Below, one piece after another: positions 1-8,109 of a stretch of DNA of 11,671 nt. A program made the position numbers and the translations under genes. Within the stretch, counting starts at the first letter, position 1, and each line of letters starts with the position of its first letter. The DNA is from Candidatus Neomicrothrix sp. UBA814 (lineage in GTDB: Bacteria > Actinomycetota > Acidimicrobiia > Acidimicrobiales > Poriferisodalaceae), in NCBI GenBank assembly GCA_002296525.1, contig DBIA01000008.1, forward strand, positions 7,190-18,860, given 5' to 3'. A model generated the notes under the pieces. The model was not told where the DNA came from. It searched no databases and saw only the letters and a program-made list of their open reading frames with translations.

Positions 1-595
1 CGAGTAGAGCCTCGATAACCCCCAACTTGTCGCTGACTTTAGCGCCGCCAAGGACAGCCAAAAAAGGCCTCCGTGGCGCAGATCTCATTGCTCCCAGCAC
101 CTCGACTTCTTTTTCTAAAAGTCGACCTGCCGCTGAAGGTACCAAGCCTGGGGGGCCGACAACTGATGCGTGGGAACGGTGGGACACTCCGAAAGCGTCA
201 TTGACATACCCTTCGAAGGCTGTGCCCCCGGCACCTTCCACTAGGTACTGCACAAACTCCGGTGAGTTATCTGTCTCTCCTGGGTCAAATCTAAGGTTTT
301 CGATGATTTCCACACCGGGGATCAATTGATCAATTCGGCTACGAAGAACATCGACTGAGAAGCGTTTGTCCGGTCTACCATCAGGTCGCCCGAAGTGGGT
401 GCAAACAACAACGTGGGCACCCCTTTCCTGCAACCAGGACAGTGTTGGCACGGCGGCCTTAATCCTTAAGTCGTCTGCGATCTCTCCATCCCTAAGGGGA
501 ACGTTGAAATCGCAGCGAACCAATATGCGCTTCCCTTCTAGGTCACCAACCGATGATTCTAAATCCTCGAGAGTTGGGACTGAAAAATCATTCAC
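1..595 (-). CDS. pgk: Phosphoglycerate kinase, N-terminal part (cut by the window edge)
   Basis: Phosphoglycerate kinase transfers phosphate from 1,3-bisphosphoglycerate to ADP, giving ATP and 3-phosphoglycerate in cytosolic glycolysis. The 198 codons present, about half of a usual ~400-residue protein, cover the substrate-binding N-terminal domain. Visible motifs are RCDFNVP (residues 27-33) with R27, D29 and N31; the HxGRP substrate loop at 67-71, here THFGRPDG rather than the usual SHLGRPKG; ENLRF at 99-103; YVNDAFG at 130-136 followed by SHRSHAS; PSAAG at 153-157; and LGGAKVSDK at 182-190. I chose the GTG at 595-593, seven bases after the gap stop, because it puts the first core motif at the expected distance from the N-terminus. 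An ATG two codons further on is out of frame. The Shine-Dalgarno is weak (TTGAG overlapping the gap stop), so translational coupling to gap is likely. Identity is secure; the C-terminal nucleotide domain lies outside the window. Confidence 0.96.
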   Translation of the reverse strand, partial: MNDFSVPTLEDLESSVGDLEGKRILVRCDFNVPLRDGEIADDLRIKAAVPTLSWLQERGAHVVVCTHFGRPDGRPDKRFSVDVLRSRIDQLIPGVEIIENLRFDPGETDNSPEFVQYLVEGAGGTAFEGYVNDAFGVSHRSHASVVGPPGLVPSAAGRLLEKEVEVLGAMRSAPRRPFLAVLGGAKVSDKLGVIEALL

Positions 596-602
596 GTCGC
601 GC

Positions 603-1604
603 TCAACCGCAGGTAATCCCAACGAGGTCGACTAAACGATTTGAGTATCCCCATTCGTTGTCGTACCAGCCGCTGACTTTAACAAGATTGTCCATCGTCA
701 TAGTGAGACCCGCGTCAAAAACGCAGCTAGAGGGATCTCCTACGATGTCTGAGGAAACTAGTGGGTCTTCGCTGTAGGCGAGGATCCCGGCGAGCGGCGC
801 TTTAGCGGCGGCCTCAGCGAACGCGGCATTGATTTCCTCGACTGTGGGACTCGACGCAAGAACTGCGGTGAAGTCAGTGATAGACCCATCAGGAATCGGC
901 ACTCGCAACGAGGTGCCATCGAGTTTGCCGTTCATCGCTTGGAGTACCAGCCCCGTTGCGCGAGCAGCCCCTGTGGAAGTAGGGATGATGTTCACAGCCG
1001 ATGCCCTCGCCCTTCTCAGGTCACTATGTGGGCCATCGACGAGCGACTGATCACCTGTGTACGCGTGCACTGTCGTCATCAGACCTTTTTCCACTCCGAA
1101 GGCATCATCTAGGACTTGGACCATCGGGACAAAGCAGTTTGTTGTGCAACTGGCATTAGAGATCACCTGGTGCACGCCTTTCTCGAATTCGTCGTGGTTG
1201 ACCCCAACGACGATGGTTGCGTCAGCTCCACTGGCCGGAGCCGAGACAATTACCAAAGGTGCTCCCGCATCTAGATGTTGAGCAGCTTTATCCCTATCGG
1301 TGAAAATCCCGGTCGACTCAATAACAACATCGACTTCCAGATCAGCCCATGGCAAGTCGCTAGGGTTTCGCTCGGACAGAACCTTCAGCAGCTGACCGTC
1401 TATGGAAATACCGCCTTCGATGGCTGAAATGTCATTGGGTAGATTTCCCAATACCGAGTCGTACTTCAATAAATGAGCCATCGTGCTTTGGTCGCCGAGG
1501 TCATTCACCGCAACGATTTCAAGATCAGCACCTTGCTTTTGAGCGGCTCGGAAGAAGTTTCTACCGATCCGACCGAAACCATTTATGCCAACACGCACGG
1601 TCAT
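603..1604 (-). CDS. gap: Glyceraldehyde-3-phosphate dehydrogenase, type I
   Basis: This phosphorylating GAPDH oxidises glyceraldehyde 3-phosphate to 1,3-bisphosphoglycerate with NAD+ in glycolysis and feeds PGK, encoded immediately downstream. At 333 residues it has the normal family length. The Rossmann motif GINGFGRIG is at residues 7-15. The acidic residue that favours NAD over NADP follows in AVNDLGD (32-38). The catalytic cysteine is C153 in SNASCTTNC (149-157), and its partner histidine is H180 in VHAYTGDQ. The phosphate-binding region includes TSTGAA (209-214) and R234 in LRVPIPDG, and the C-terminal WYDNEWGYSNR is intact. The ATG at 1604 gives the canonical N-terminus. The gene sits 87 nt after rapZ and 7 nt before pgk, so gap and pgk form a tight pair. 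In many actinobacteria yvcK and whiA lie between rapZ and gap; here they do not. Confidence 0.98.
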   Translation of the reverse strand: MTVRVGINGFGRIGRNFFRAAQKQGADLEIVAVNDLGDQSTMAHLLKYDSVLGNLPNDISAIEGGISIDGQLLKVLSERNPSDLPWADLEVDVVIESTGIFTDRDKAAQHLDAGAPLVIVSAPASGADATIVVGVNHDEFEKGVHQVISNASCTTNCFVPMVQVLDDAFGVEKGLMTTVHAYTGDQSLVDGPHSDLRRARASAVNIIPTSTGAARATGLVLQAMNGKLDGTSLRVPIPDGSITDFTAVLASSPTVEEINAAFAEAAAKAPLAGILAYSEDPLVSSDIVGDPSSCVFDAGLTMTMDNLVKVSGWYDNEWGYSNRLVDLVGITCG

Positions 1605-1691
1605 AGAGGACTCGCTTTCTAAAAGGGAATAGAGACGCTGCTGAATGTCTACCGCATGGGTCGCAGAGTGTGGCGAATTGATGCTCTACTT

Positions 1692-2564
1692 CTATATTTC
1701 TTTTGATTCGAGGTCGCGGTGGCGCGTGCGCGGCGCATAACCATTTTCCGTCAAAATACGCCCTATTTCTTCGGCAACCACGACACTCCTGTGACGACCT
1801 CCCGTACACCCGAAGGCGATAGTCAGGTATGCCTTGCCCTCTTCGACATAGGAAGGAACCAAAAAGTCAAGGAGCGGCAAAAGACGCTCCAAGAACAAAA
1901 TGGTTGATGACTCTCCGAGTACATAATCCCTTACTTCTTGGTCCAAACCTGTCCGCGGCCGTAACTCTGGCAGCCAATGTGGGTTAGCCAAAAACCGACA
2001 GTCGATGACTAGATCAGCTTCGATTGGGATGCCATGTTTATACCCAAACGACATGACTGTTGTCTGCATTAGTTGGTTTCGACCAGCTTCGCTGAACGCT
2101 TCAACTACGCGAGATTTCAATTCATGCACGATGAGATCACCGGTATCAATCACCAGATCAGCTTTTTGTTTGATCGGGTCCAAAAGCTCACGTTCCCGTT
2201 GGATCGCTTCAGCCACGGACTCGCTGTTGGTTGCAAGGGGGTGTCGCCGCCGTGTTTGGTCGTAGCGACGTAGAAGCACATCTGTGGGCGCATCCAAGAA
2301 AACGACACTTACTCGGGCTGGGGACGTGTTGAGACCTGCCAAGAAGTCCAAGAGATCTTCTTGGTGCTGATGTGACCCAGCCACTAAGGCCAGCCGCTGC
2401 ACTCGGGGGTCCGCAGCGGTGAGCAGCTCAGCCGCTGATGAGAGCAAGCTGGATGGGAGGTTGTCGATGACGAACCAACCCAAATCTTCAAGAGTGTCAG
2501 CTACTGTTGAACGGCCGGCTCCAGACAGTCCGGCCACTACCACGAAGTTTGGTCCGTCCTGCAT
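1692..2564 (-). CDS. rapZ: RapZ/YvcJ-family nucleotide-binding regulator
   Basis: This is a P-loop protein of the RapZ (YvcJ) family, 290 residues, normal length. In E. coli RapZ senses glucosamine-6-phosphate and directs degradation of the sRNA GlmZ. Actinobacteria are not known to have GlmZ, so the role here is not established. The N-terminal kinase-like domain has a Walker A at 12-20 (GLSGAGRST) with Arg where many P-loops have Lys, a variant also seen in mycobacterial homologues. It is followed by DLGWFVIDNLP (27-37), a Walker B-like VVFLDA (87-92) and RRYDQTRRRHPL (99-110). The C-terminal domain has SFGYKHGIP (172-180), DCRFLANPHW (188-197), LRPRTG (201-206) and the signature GCTGGRHRSV (252-261). 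The ATG at 2564 gives an N-terminus that starts just before the first strand. It lies 31 nt after the methyltransferase and 87 nt before gap. The uvrC-rapZ association is typical of actinobacteria and firmicutes, although a methyltransferase separates them here. Confidence 0.96.
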   Translation of the reverse strand: MQDGPNFVVVAGLSGAGRSTVADTLEDLGWFVIDNLPSSLLSSAAELLTAADPRVQRLALVAGSHQHQEDLLDFLAGLNTSPARVSVVFLDAPTDVLLRRYDQTRRRHPLATNSESVAEAIQRERELLDPIKQKADLVIDTGDLIVHELKSRVVEAFSEAGRNQLMQTTVMSFGYKHGIPIEADLVIDCRFLANPHWLPELRPRTGLDQEVRDYVLGESSTILFLERLLPLLDFLVPSYVEEGKAYLTIAFGCTGGRHRSVVVAEEIGRILTENGYAPRTRHRDLESKEI

Positions 2565-2595
2565 GGTTAAAGCCTAGGTCGCCTCAATGCGAACA

Positions 2596-3318
2596 TCAGC
2601 GCTTTCTGCAGATCAGCACCAACAGCCGGGGGATGTGTGCTGCTGCCCGATAGGAGTCATTTCGTTCCAGAAACCCTGCTGGCGGCGACGGTTCAAGCAT
2701 GCGTTCTAGCTGAAGATCGTTCTCTGAGAGAGCGTTGACGTACTCACTCAAAGGCCGGTGCACAAATGGGATGTGCACACCGAGTTGAACTTCCTCAAGA
2801 GTTTCTTGTTCTACGAGGTAGTGGCCAACACGCCAATAGTGGCTCGGTGGATCTGAAATATAATCGTCGACCCATCCGCTTCCAGGAGTTTGCAGGAGTG
2901 GGTGATTCAACATAAAAATAAACTTTCCGCCTTTCGCCAGCACCCGAGAGACTTCAGCGACTGCTTGCCTTAAGGCGGTTATGTGCTCAAAGACAAGACA
3001 CGCTACGGCCGTGTCAAATACTCCTGCCGTGAATGGGAGCGCCGTTGCGGAAGCTTGGCTATATGCCTCTTGTGTGCTGCGGCGTACGGCCTCACGGATC
3101 TGGCTCCATGCTGGATCGATGCCAAAGACCTTGGTTGAGGTAGATGAGAGCAAACGCGACACTTGCCCTTCCCCGCACCCAATATCAAGGACTCTGCCCC
3201 CTTCGCCCGCCAAGTCCATCAATAAGGGAAGAATTTGTTCCTCATATTCGGGATCAGCGCCCCGAGTGAACTCCCGCTGCCACCAGTGGGAGTGTTGTTC
3301 CCACGAATCTTGGATCAC
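2596..3318 (-). CDS. Class I SAM-dependent methyltransferase, substrate unknown
   Basis: A 240-residue methyltransferase of the Methyltransf_11 type, expected to be cytosolic. SAM-binding motif I is VLDIGCGEG at 43-51. The acidic residue ending strand 2 is D68 in VFGIDPA, and the post-I region is ATALPF (91-96). Motif II-like FDTAVACLVFEHI is at 101-113 and a motif III-like VLAKGGKFIF at 126-135. The C-terminal third (HRPLSEYVNALSEN, then MLEPSPP and PRLLVLICRK) resembles single-domain small-molecule methyltransferases; the sequence alone does not give the substrate. The start is GTG at 3318-3316, overlapping the uvrC stop as GTGA, which implies translational coupling. A purine-rich AGGGG lies only 3 nt upstream, inside uvrC. 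The next in-frame Met is at residue 34, too far in to keep the N-terminal helix. The class I fold is certain; a role in DNA repair is only a guess from position. Confidence 0.92.
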   Translation of the reverse strand: MIQDSWEQHSHWWQREFTRGADPEYEEQILPLLMDLAGEGGRVLDIGCGEGQVSRLLSSTSTKVFGIDPAWSQIREAVRRSTQEAYSQASATALPFTAGVFDTAVACLVFEHITALRQAVAEVSRVLAKGGKFIFMLNHPLLQTPGSGWVDDYISDPPSHYWRVGHYLVEQETLEEVQLGVHIPFVHRPLSEYVNALSENDLQLERMLEPSPPAGFLERNDSYRAAAHIPRLLVLICRKR

Positions 3319-5174
3319 GCGCTCCCCTGAGTTCGGTCGTATACGGCACGCGCTACCGGATCAGGTAACCACGTCAGGGCGAGGAGCTCATCGAGTGAAG
3401 CTTGTTGCACCTTTCGCACACCCCCGAATTGCTTTATTAAACGTTTGCGACGCACGTCTCCTAGCCCAGATATATCGTCCAGTACGCTGCGCGTCATTCT
3501 TTTTTTACGAAGGACCCGGTGATAGTTGACCGCGAAACGGTGGCTTTCGTCGCGAATGCGTTGCAAAAGGTACAGAGCCTCGGAGCCTCGCGGCAACTCA
3601 ATCGGTGCAGAACGGCCGGGCACAAATACTTCCTCAAATTGCTTGGCGAGAGCAGCGACCGGTATTTCGTCACTCAAACCGAGCGTTTCTAGAACTCTTA
3701 CTGCTACACCCAACTGCCCTTTACCGCCATCAACAACCAAAAGCTGCGGCGGATAGGCGAACTTTCCAGGAACTTCATCCGGCGCTTCTCTTTCGGCGAG
3801 AAGATTTCGGAATCGTCGGTACAGCACTTCCTCCATGGCCGCAAAGTCGTCGTTTCCTGCGACATCACGGATTTTGAAGCGACGATATTCACTCTTACGT
3901 GGCACGGCGTCTTCCAGGACCACCATTGAGCCCACGTAGTCAGTTCCTTGGAGGTGGCTCATGTCATAACACTCAATCCGCAGGGGTGCATTGGGTAGCT
4001 CCAAGTGGGCTTGCAGCTCTTGCAACGCTCGCGCTCGACTGTTGTGATCAGTGCCTCTTTTTAGGCGGTGACGAGCAAAGGACTCTTTTGCGTTTCGTGT
4101 AGCAGTTTCGTGCAACGCTCGCTTGTCCCCACGCATAGGTACCCGTATTTCAACGCGAGAACCTCGTTGAGTGGTAAGCCACTCTTCGTAGAGTCCTTGT
4201 CGGTGAGGTAACGAGGGAACGAAAACATTCTTTGGCATACCAATCGGATTTTCTTGGTGGTACAAGTCTTCGATAATTCTCGCAATCAAGTCTGGCTGGG
4301 TAACGTCTTCAACTTTGTCGACAATCGAACCCCGCTGACCCATAACGCGACCTTTACGCACATAGAAGACCTGCACTGACGCTTCTAGCTCATCGTCGTG
4401 GAGACCAATCACGTCGAAATCTTCGTTCCGGGTACCAGCGATCTGACGCTTCTCGATAGCTCGTTCAACACTCGATAGACGGTCACGCAGCCTTGCTGCT
4501 AATTCAAATTCAGTGGCATTACTTGCCTCGCGCATCCGGGCGTTGAGTTCTTTGACTACGTCCTCTGTGTCACCCTCTAAGAAGCGGATGAGCTTACGAA
4601 CTAGGCCTTCATAGTCCTCGGACGTTATTTCCCCGACACAGGGGCCAGCACATTGTTCGATATGAAACAACAAACACGGTCTCCCCAGTCGCTGGTGCTC
4701 AGCCAACTTATTGTCGCTACATGTGCGGATGGGGAACGTTCTCAGCAGCAGGTCTAAAGTTTCTCTAATCGCGTGTGCATGCCCGAATGGCCCAAAATAC
4801 CGATTACCTCTTTTTCTCTTACCCCGCATAACTGTGGCTCGCGGCCATTCATCTCGCATAGTGATAGAGAGAAACGGATAAGACTTGTCATCTCGGAGTC
4901 GAACGTTGAACCTCGGCTGGTGCCTCTGAATCAAGCTGTACTCAAGCATGAGTGCGTCTACTTCAGTTGCCACCTCGATCCACTCCACTGTTGCCGCAGA
5001 TTCCAACATTTGAAGAGTGCGAGGATGCAGATTCCGGGCGTCTTGAAAGTAACTGTTCAGCCTGTTCCGCAGGCTCTTGGCTTTTCCAACATAAATAATG
5101 CGTCCGCCAGAATCCTTGAATTGATAGCTACCGGGCTGATCGGGTACTGAACCAGATTCGGGACGCAGAGCCAT
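3315..5174 (-). CDS. uvrC: UvrABC system protein C (excision endonuclease subunit)
   Basis: UvrC makes the 3' and then the 5' incision around a lesion marked by UvrB in nucleotide excision repair. It has 619 residues, the normal length. The N-terminal GIY-YIG nuclease (about 12-100) has Y17 (GSY in place of the common GVY), Y28 (YVG), R36 and the metal-binding E78. Four cysteines at 152, 167, 175 and 179 match the spacing of those reported to hold a [4Fe-4S] cluster in E. coli UvrC. A UVR motif (about 207-243) contacts UvrB. The RNase H-like domain carries candidate active-site residues D404 (ECYDMSH), D482 (VVDGGKGQL) and H545 (DESHRFA). Helix-hairpin-helix DNA-binding motifs occupy about 566-600. 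The ATG at 5174 lies 28 nt after the uvrA stop and has no strong Shine-Dalgarno. The stop overlaps the methyltransferase start by 4 nt. All the catalytic residues I looked for are present. Confidence 0.98.
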   Translation of the reverse strand: MALRPESGSVPDQPGSYQFKDSGGRIIYVGKAKSLRNRLNSYFQDARNLHPRTLQMLESAATVEWIEVATEVDALMLEYSLIQRHQPRFNVRLRDDKSYPFLSITMRDEWPRATVMRGKRKRGNRYFGPFGHAHAIRETLDLLLRTFPIRTCSDNKLAEHQRLGRPCLLFHIEQCAGPCVGEITSEDYEGLVRKLIRFLEGDTEDVVKELNARMREASNATEFELAARLRDRLSSVERAIEKRQIAGTRNEDFDVIGLHDDELEASVQVFYVRKGRVMGQRGSIVDKVEDVTQPDLIARIIEDLYHQENPIGMPKNVFVPSLPHRQGLYEEWLTTQRGSRVEIRVPMRGDKRALHETATRNAKESFARHRLKRGTDHNSRARALQELQAHLELPNAPLRIECYDMSHLQGTDYVGSMVVLEDAVPRKSEYRRFKIRDVAGNDDFAAMEEVLYRRFRNLLAEREAPDEVPGKFAYPPQLLVVDGGKGQLGVAVRVLETLGLSDEIPVAALAKQFEEVFVPGRSAPIELPRGSEALYLLQRIRDESHRFAVNYHRVLRKKRMTRSVLDDISGLGDVRRKRLIKQFGGVRKVQQASLDELLALTWLPDPVARAVYDRTQGSA

Positions 5175-5202
5175 ACCTAAATGCTATTGGGCGAACACGA
5201 CG

Positions 5203-8052
5203 TCAGTTTGGCAGGACGGCACCAAGGAATTGCCCTGTGTGACTAGCCGACACTTTCGCAATCTTTTCAGGCGGACCGCTAGCCACTACCAGACCACCAC
5301 CATTCCCACCTTCAGGACCCATGTCGATGATCCAGTCGGCGGTCTTAATTACGTCAAGATTATGTTCAATCACGATCACCGTATTGCCTTGATCAACCAA
5401 GCGACTTAGAACTGCAAGCAAACGTCTAATGTCTTCAAAATGGAGCCCTGTTGTAGGTTCATCCAGAATATAAATCGTATGGCCAGTAGGTCTCTTCGCT
5501 AGCTCGCTAGCGAGTTTGACGCGTTGCGCTTCGCCGCCAGACAGTGTCGTAGCTGGCTGCCCAAGTCGAATATATCCAAGCCCTACGTCAACCAGAGTTT
5601 GCATGTGGCGGGCAATCGGTGGTTGAGCTGAGAAAAACTCCAAAGCCTCCTCGCACGGCATATTCAACACGTCTGCGATGGTCATGCCCTTAAAACGCAC
5701 TTCTAAGGTCTCGCGGTTATATCTAGCCCCCTTACAAATCTCGCACGGAACATACACATCCGGAAGAAAGTGCATTTCGATCTTTATTGTTCCGTCTCCT
5801 GAGCAGGCTTCGCAACGCCCGCCCTTGACATTGAAACTGAACCGCCCAGGCAAATACCCACGAACTTTCGACTCATTAGTCGCTGCGAAAAGCTTGCGAA
5901 TATTGTCAAAGGCGCCTGTATAGGTAGCAGGATTCGAGCGCGGCGTTCGCCCTATCGGTGATTGGTCGATGTCAATGACCTTATCCAGGGCTTCCCATCC
6001 TTCAAGCGAGGTATGCAACCCGGGAACCTCTTTCGACTTGTAGATACGTTGCATCAATGACTTTCGGAGGATCTCGTTGATCAACGTACTTTTACCCGAC
6101 CCCGATACACCCGTTACGGCCACAAAACAACCGAGCGGTATCTCGACATCAATTGAACGGAGGTTATTTTCCCGTGCCCCTTTTATTGTGAGAACCTCTG
6201 AAATCGGCTCTCGGCGTTTTCCAGGTGTTTCTATACTTCGAACGCCTCGCAGGTAGTCACCAGTAATCGACCCCTTTGCGGCTGTCAGACCTTTTACAGG
6301 GCCGCTATAGATGATTTCCCCACCGTGTTCTCCAGCACCAGGACCTATGTCCACTACCCAGTCAGCTTCAAGAATCGTTTCCTCATCGTGCTCTACAACC
6401 AGCACCGTGTTGCCCAAATCACGCAGGTTTTGAAGGGTTTCAATTAGACGGCGGTTGTCCCGCTGGTGAAGCCCTATCGAAGGTTCGTCCAATACATATA
6501 AGACTCCTTCTAAACCACTACCTATTTGGCTAGCTAAACGAATACGTTGAGCCTCACCTCCCGCCAAAGTTGCAGCAGATCGATTTAAGGTGAGGTAGTC
6601 CAATCCAACGTCCAACAAAAAGTTGAGGCGAGCGTCAATTTCTTTAACGATGGGCGCTGCGATCATCATGTCTCTATCGCTGAGTGACAGGCCATCAATA
6701 ACCTTGGCTGCCTCCCCGATGGACACTGAGCAAAGCTCATGAATATTGCGGTCGGCCACCCGAACAGCGAGCGAAACTTCATTCAATCGCGCTCCGTCAC
6801 AGACAGCGCAGGGCGCTTCTCGCATGTACCCCTCGATGCGATCCCGGGAATGATCGCTGTCAGTGTCAGCGTGACGACGCTGAAGAGTCGGAATAACTCC
6901 TTCCCAATGAGTGGTGTAGCTCCGACTGCGGCCGTATCGGTTTCTGTAGCGAACTGTAAACGTTCGGCTTTGCGAACTTCCGTAGAGAATCAGTTTGCGT
7001 TGCTTGGCCGTGAGTTTCGACCACGGCTTTTCAATCGGAATATCAAATTCTTCCCCAGTAGCACGCAACAACCGCCCATACCAACGACTTGCCCCAGTTG
7101 CGAATGGAGCGATCGCACCTTCTTCAATGCTTAGGTCGGTATTCGGAACAATTAGTTCTGGGTCTACCTCAAAGCGAGTTCCCAAACCATCGCAGGTAGC
7201 ACATGCCCCATACGGTGAATTGAAGGAAAAGTTTCGGGGGGCGAGATCTTCGAATGAACGCCCCGTGGCGGGCGAGAAGAGGTGCTGGCTATATGTATGG
7301 ATCTCCCCTTCTCCTTCCGAGGGAACGACTTCTATCCACACATGTCCGTCAGCGAGATTTAAAGCTGTTTCAATCGACTCAGTAAGCCGTTGCTCAATTC
7401 CTTCTCTGAGCACAAGGCGATCCACAATGACTTCAATGTCGTGGTTGACGTAACGATCTAGGCGTTCTTCGGGGAGGATCTCCTTGTCCCCAAGATCAAC
7501 TGTTTCCCCGTCGACTCGAGCGCGCACATAGCCTTGCGACGCGAGGTCGGTTAGGAGGGTGTGGTACTCGCCTTTTCTTCCCCGAACAATGGGCGCTAGG
7601 ACCTGGAACCTCTTCTCCATGCCGAGCGTGAGTATTCTGTCGACGATCTCTTGCGAGGTCTGACGCTGGACGACTTCACCTGTTTCAGGGTCATGCTGTA
7701 CTCCGATCCGGGCATACAGAAGCCGAAGGTAGTCATACACCTCGGTAATGGTGCCGACTGTGGATCGAGGATTCCTGCTCGCACTCTTTTGGTCGATCGA
7801 AATCGCCGGTGAGAGGCCCTCTAGGAAGTCGACATCGGGTTTGTCCATTTGCCCTAAAAATTGTCGGGCGTAGGCGGATAACGACTCGACGTATCGCCTC
7901 TGACCTTCGGCGTAGATGGTGTCAAACGCGAGAGATGACTTTCCGCTTCCCGATAGACCCGTAAACACGATCAAGTTGTCGCGCGGTAGGTCGACGTCAA
8001 CGTCGCACAGGTTATTTTCCCTCGCGCCTCGAACGATTAATCGATCTCCCAT
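5203..8052 (-). CDS. uvrA: UvrABC system protein A (damage-sensing ABC ATPase)
   Basis: UvrA is the dimeric ATPase that first detects DNA distortion and loads UvrB onto the lesion. At 949 residues it is full length, with two ABC modules. The first has Walker A GLSGSGKSS (32-40), an inserted zinc module (C284 and C287 with C415 and C418), signature LAGGEAQR (496-503) and Walker B ending in D522-E523. The second has Walker A GVSGSGKST (648-656), zinc cysteines C747, C750, C770 and C773, signature LSGGEAQR (837-844) and Walker B with D864-E865. The first signature has Ala in place of the usual Ser. The UvrB-binding and insertion domains lie between the first Walker A and its signature. The ATG at 8052 gives the typical N-terminus (GDRLIVRGARENNL), 57 nt after mscR. 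Both ATPase sites and both zinc sites look intact. Confidence 0.98.
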   Translation of the reverse strand: MGDRLIVRGARENNLCDVDVDLPRDNLIVFTGLSGSGKSSLAFDTIYAEGQRRYVESLSAYARQFLGQMDKPDVDFLEGLSPAISIDQKSASRNPRSTVGTITEVYDYLRLLYARIGVQHDPETGEVVQRQTSQEIVDRILTLGMEKRFQVLAPIVRGRKGEYHTLLTDLASQGYVRARVDGETVDLGDKEILPEERLDRYVNHDIEVIVDRLVLREGIEQRLTESIETALNLADGHVWIEVVPSEGEGEIHTYSQHLFSPATGRSFEDLAPRNFSFNSPYGACATCDGLGTRFEVDPELIVPNTDLSIEEGAIAPFATGASRWYGRLLRATGEEFDIPIEKPWSKLTAKQRKLILYGSSQSRTFTVRYRNRYGRSRSYTTHWEGVIPTLQRRHADTDSDHSRDRIEGYMREAPCAVCDGARLNEVSLAVRVADRNIHELCSVSIGEAAKVIDGLSLSDRDMMIAAPIVKEIDARLNFLLDVGLDYLTLNRSAATLAGGEAQRIRLASQIGSGLEGVLYVLDEPSIGLHQRDNRRLIETLQNLRDLGNTVLVVEHDEETILEADWVVDIGPGAGEHGGEIIYSGPVKGLTAAKGSITGDYLRGVRSIETPGKRREPISEVLTIKGARENNLRSIDVEIPLGCFVAVTGVSGSGKSTLINEILRKSLMQRIYKSKEVPGLHTSLEGWEALDKVIDIDQSPIGRTPRSNPATYTGAFDNIRKLFAATNESKVRGYLPGRFSFNVKGGRCEACSGDGTIKIEMHFLPDVYVPCEICKGARYNRETLEVRFKGMTIADVLNMPCEEALEFFSAQPPIARHMQTLVDVGLGYIRLGQPATTLSGGEAQRVKLASELAKRPTGHTIYILDEPTTGLHFEDIRRLLAVLSRLVDQGNTVIVIEHNLDVIKTADWIIDMGPEGGNGGGLVVASGPPEKIAKVSASHTGQFLGAVLPN

Positions 8053-8109
8053 CGTGCCGGAGCCTATCTCGGGCCATATCTCTAAACAGGACGCTCTTAG
8101 CTAAAAGGC

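Noticed and set aside
1561..1809. An 82-codon minus-strand frame covering the rapZ-gap gap, considered as a remnant of whiA or yvcK
   Set aside because: It overlaps the ends of both real genes in another frame and has no WhiA or YvcK motif.
2505..2531. Arg instead of Lys in the RapZ P-loop as a defective nucleotide site
   Set aside because: Mycobacterial RapZ homologues share GLSGAGR, so this is a normal actinobacterial variant.
2981..3529. A 182-codon plus-strand frame across the uvrC-methyltransferase junction
   Set aside because: It lies opposite two well-supported genes, its composition is rich in Ser, Arg and Cys as expected from an antisense frame, and no motif is visible.
6550..6580. 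Ala in place of Ser in the first UvrA signature (LAGGE) as a loss of ATPase function
   Set aside because: The rest of the signature and both Walker motifs are intact, and Ala at this position is a mild change, so I see no reason to call the site inactive.
6739..7453. Overlapping plus-strand frames of 131 and 152 codons opposite uvrA
   Set aside because: They are shadows of the uvrA reading frame, with no start signal and no family resemblance.
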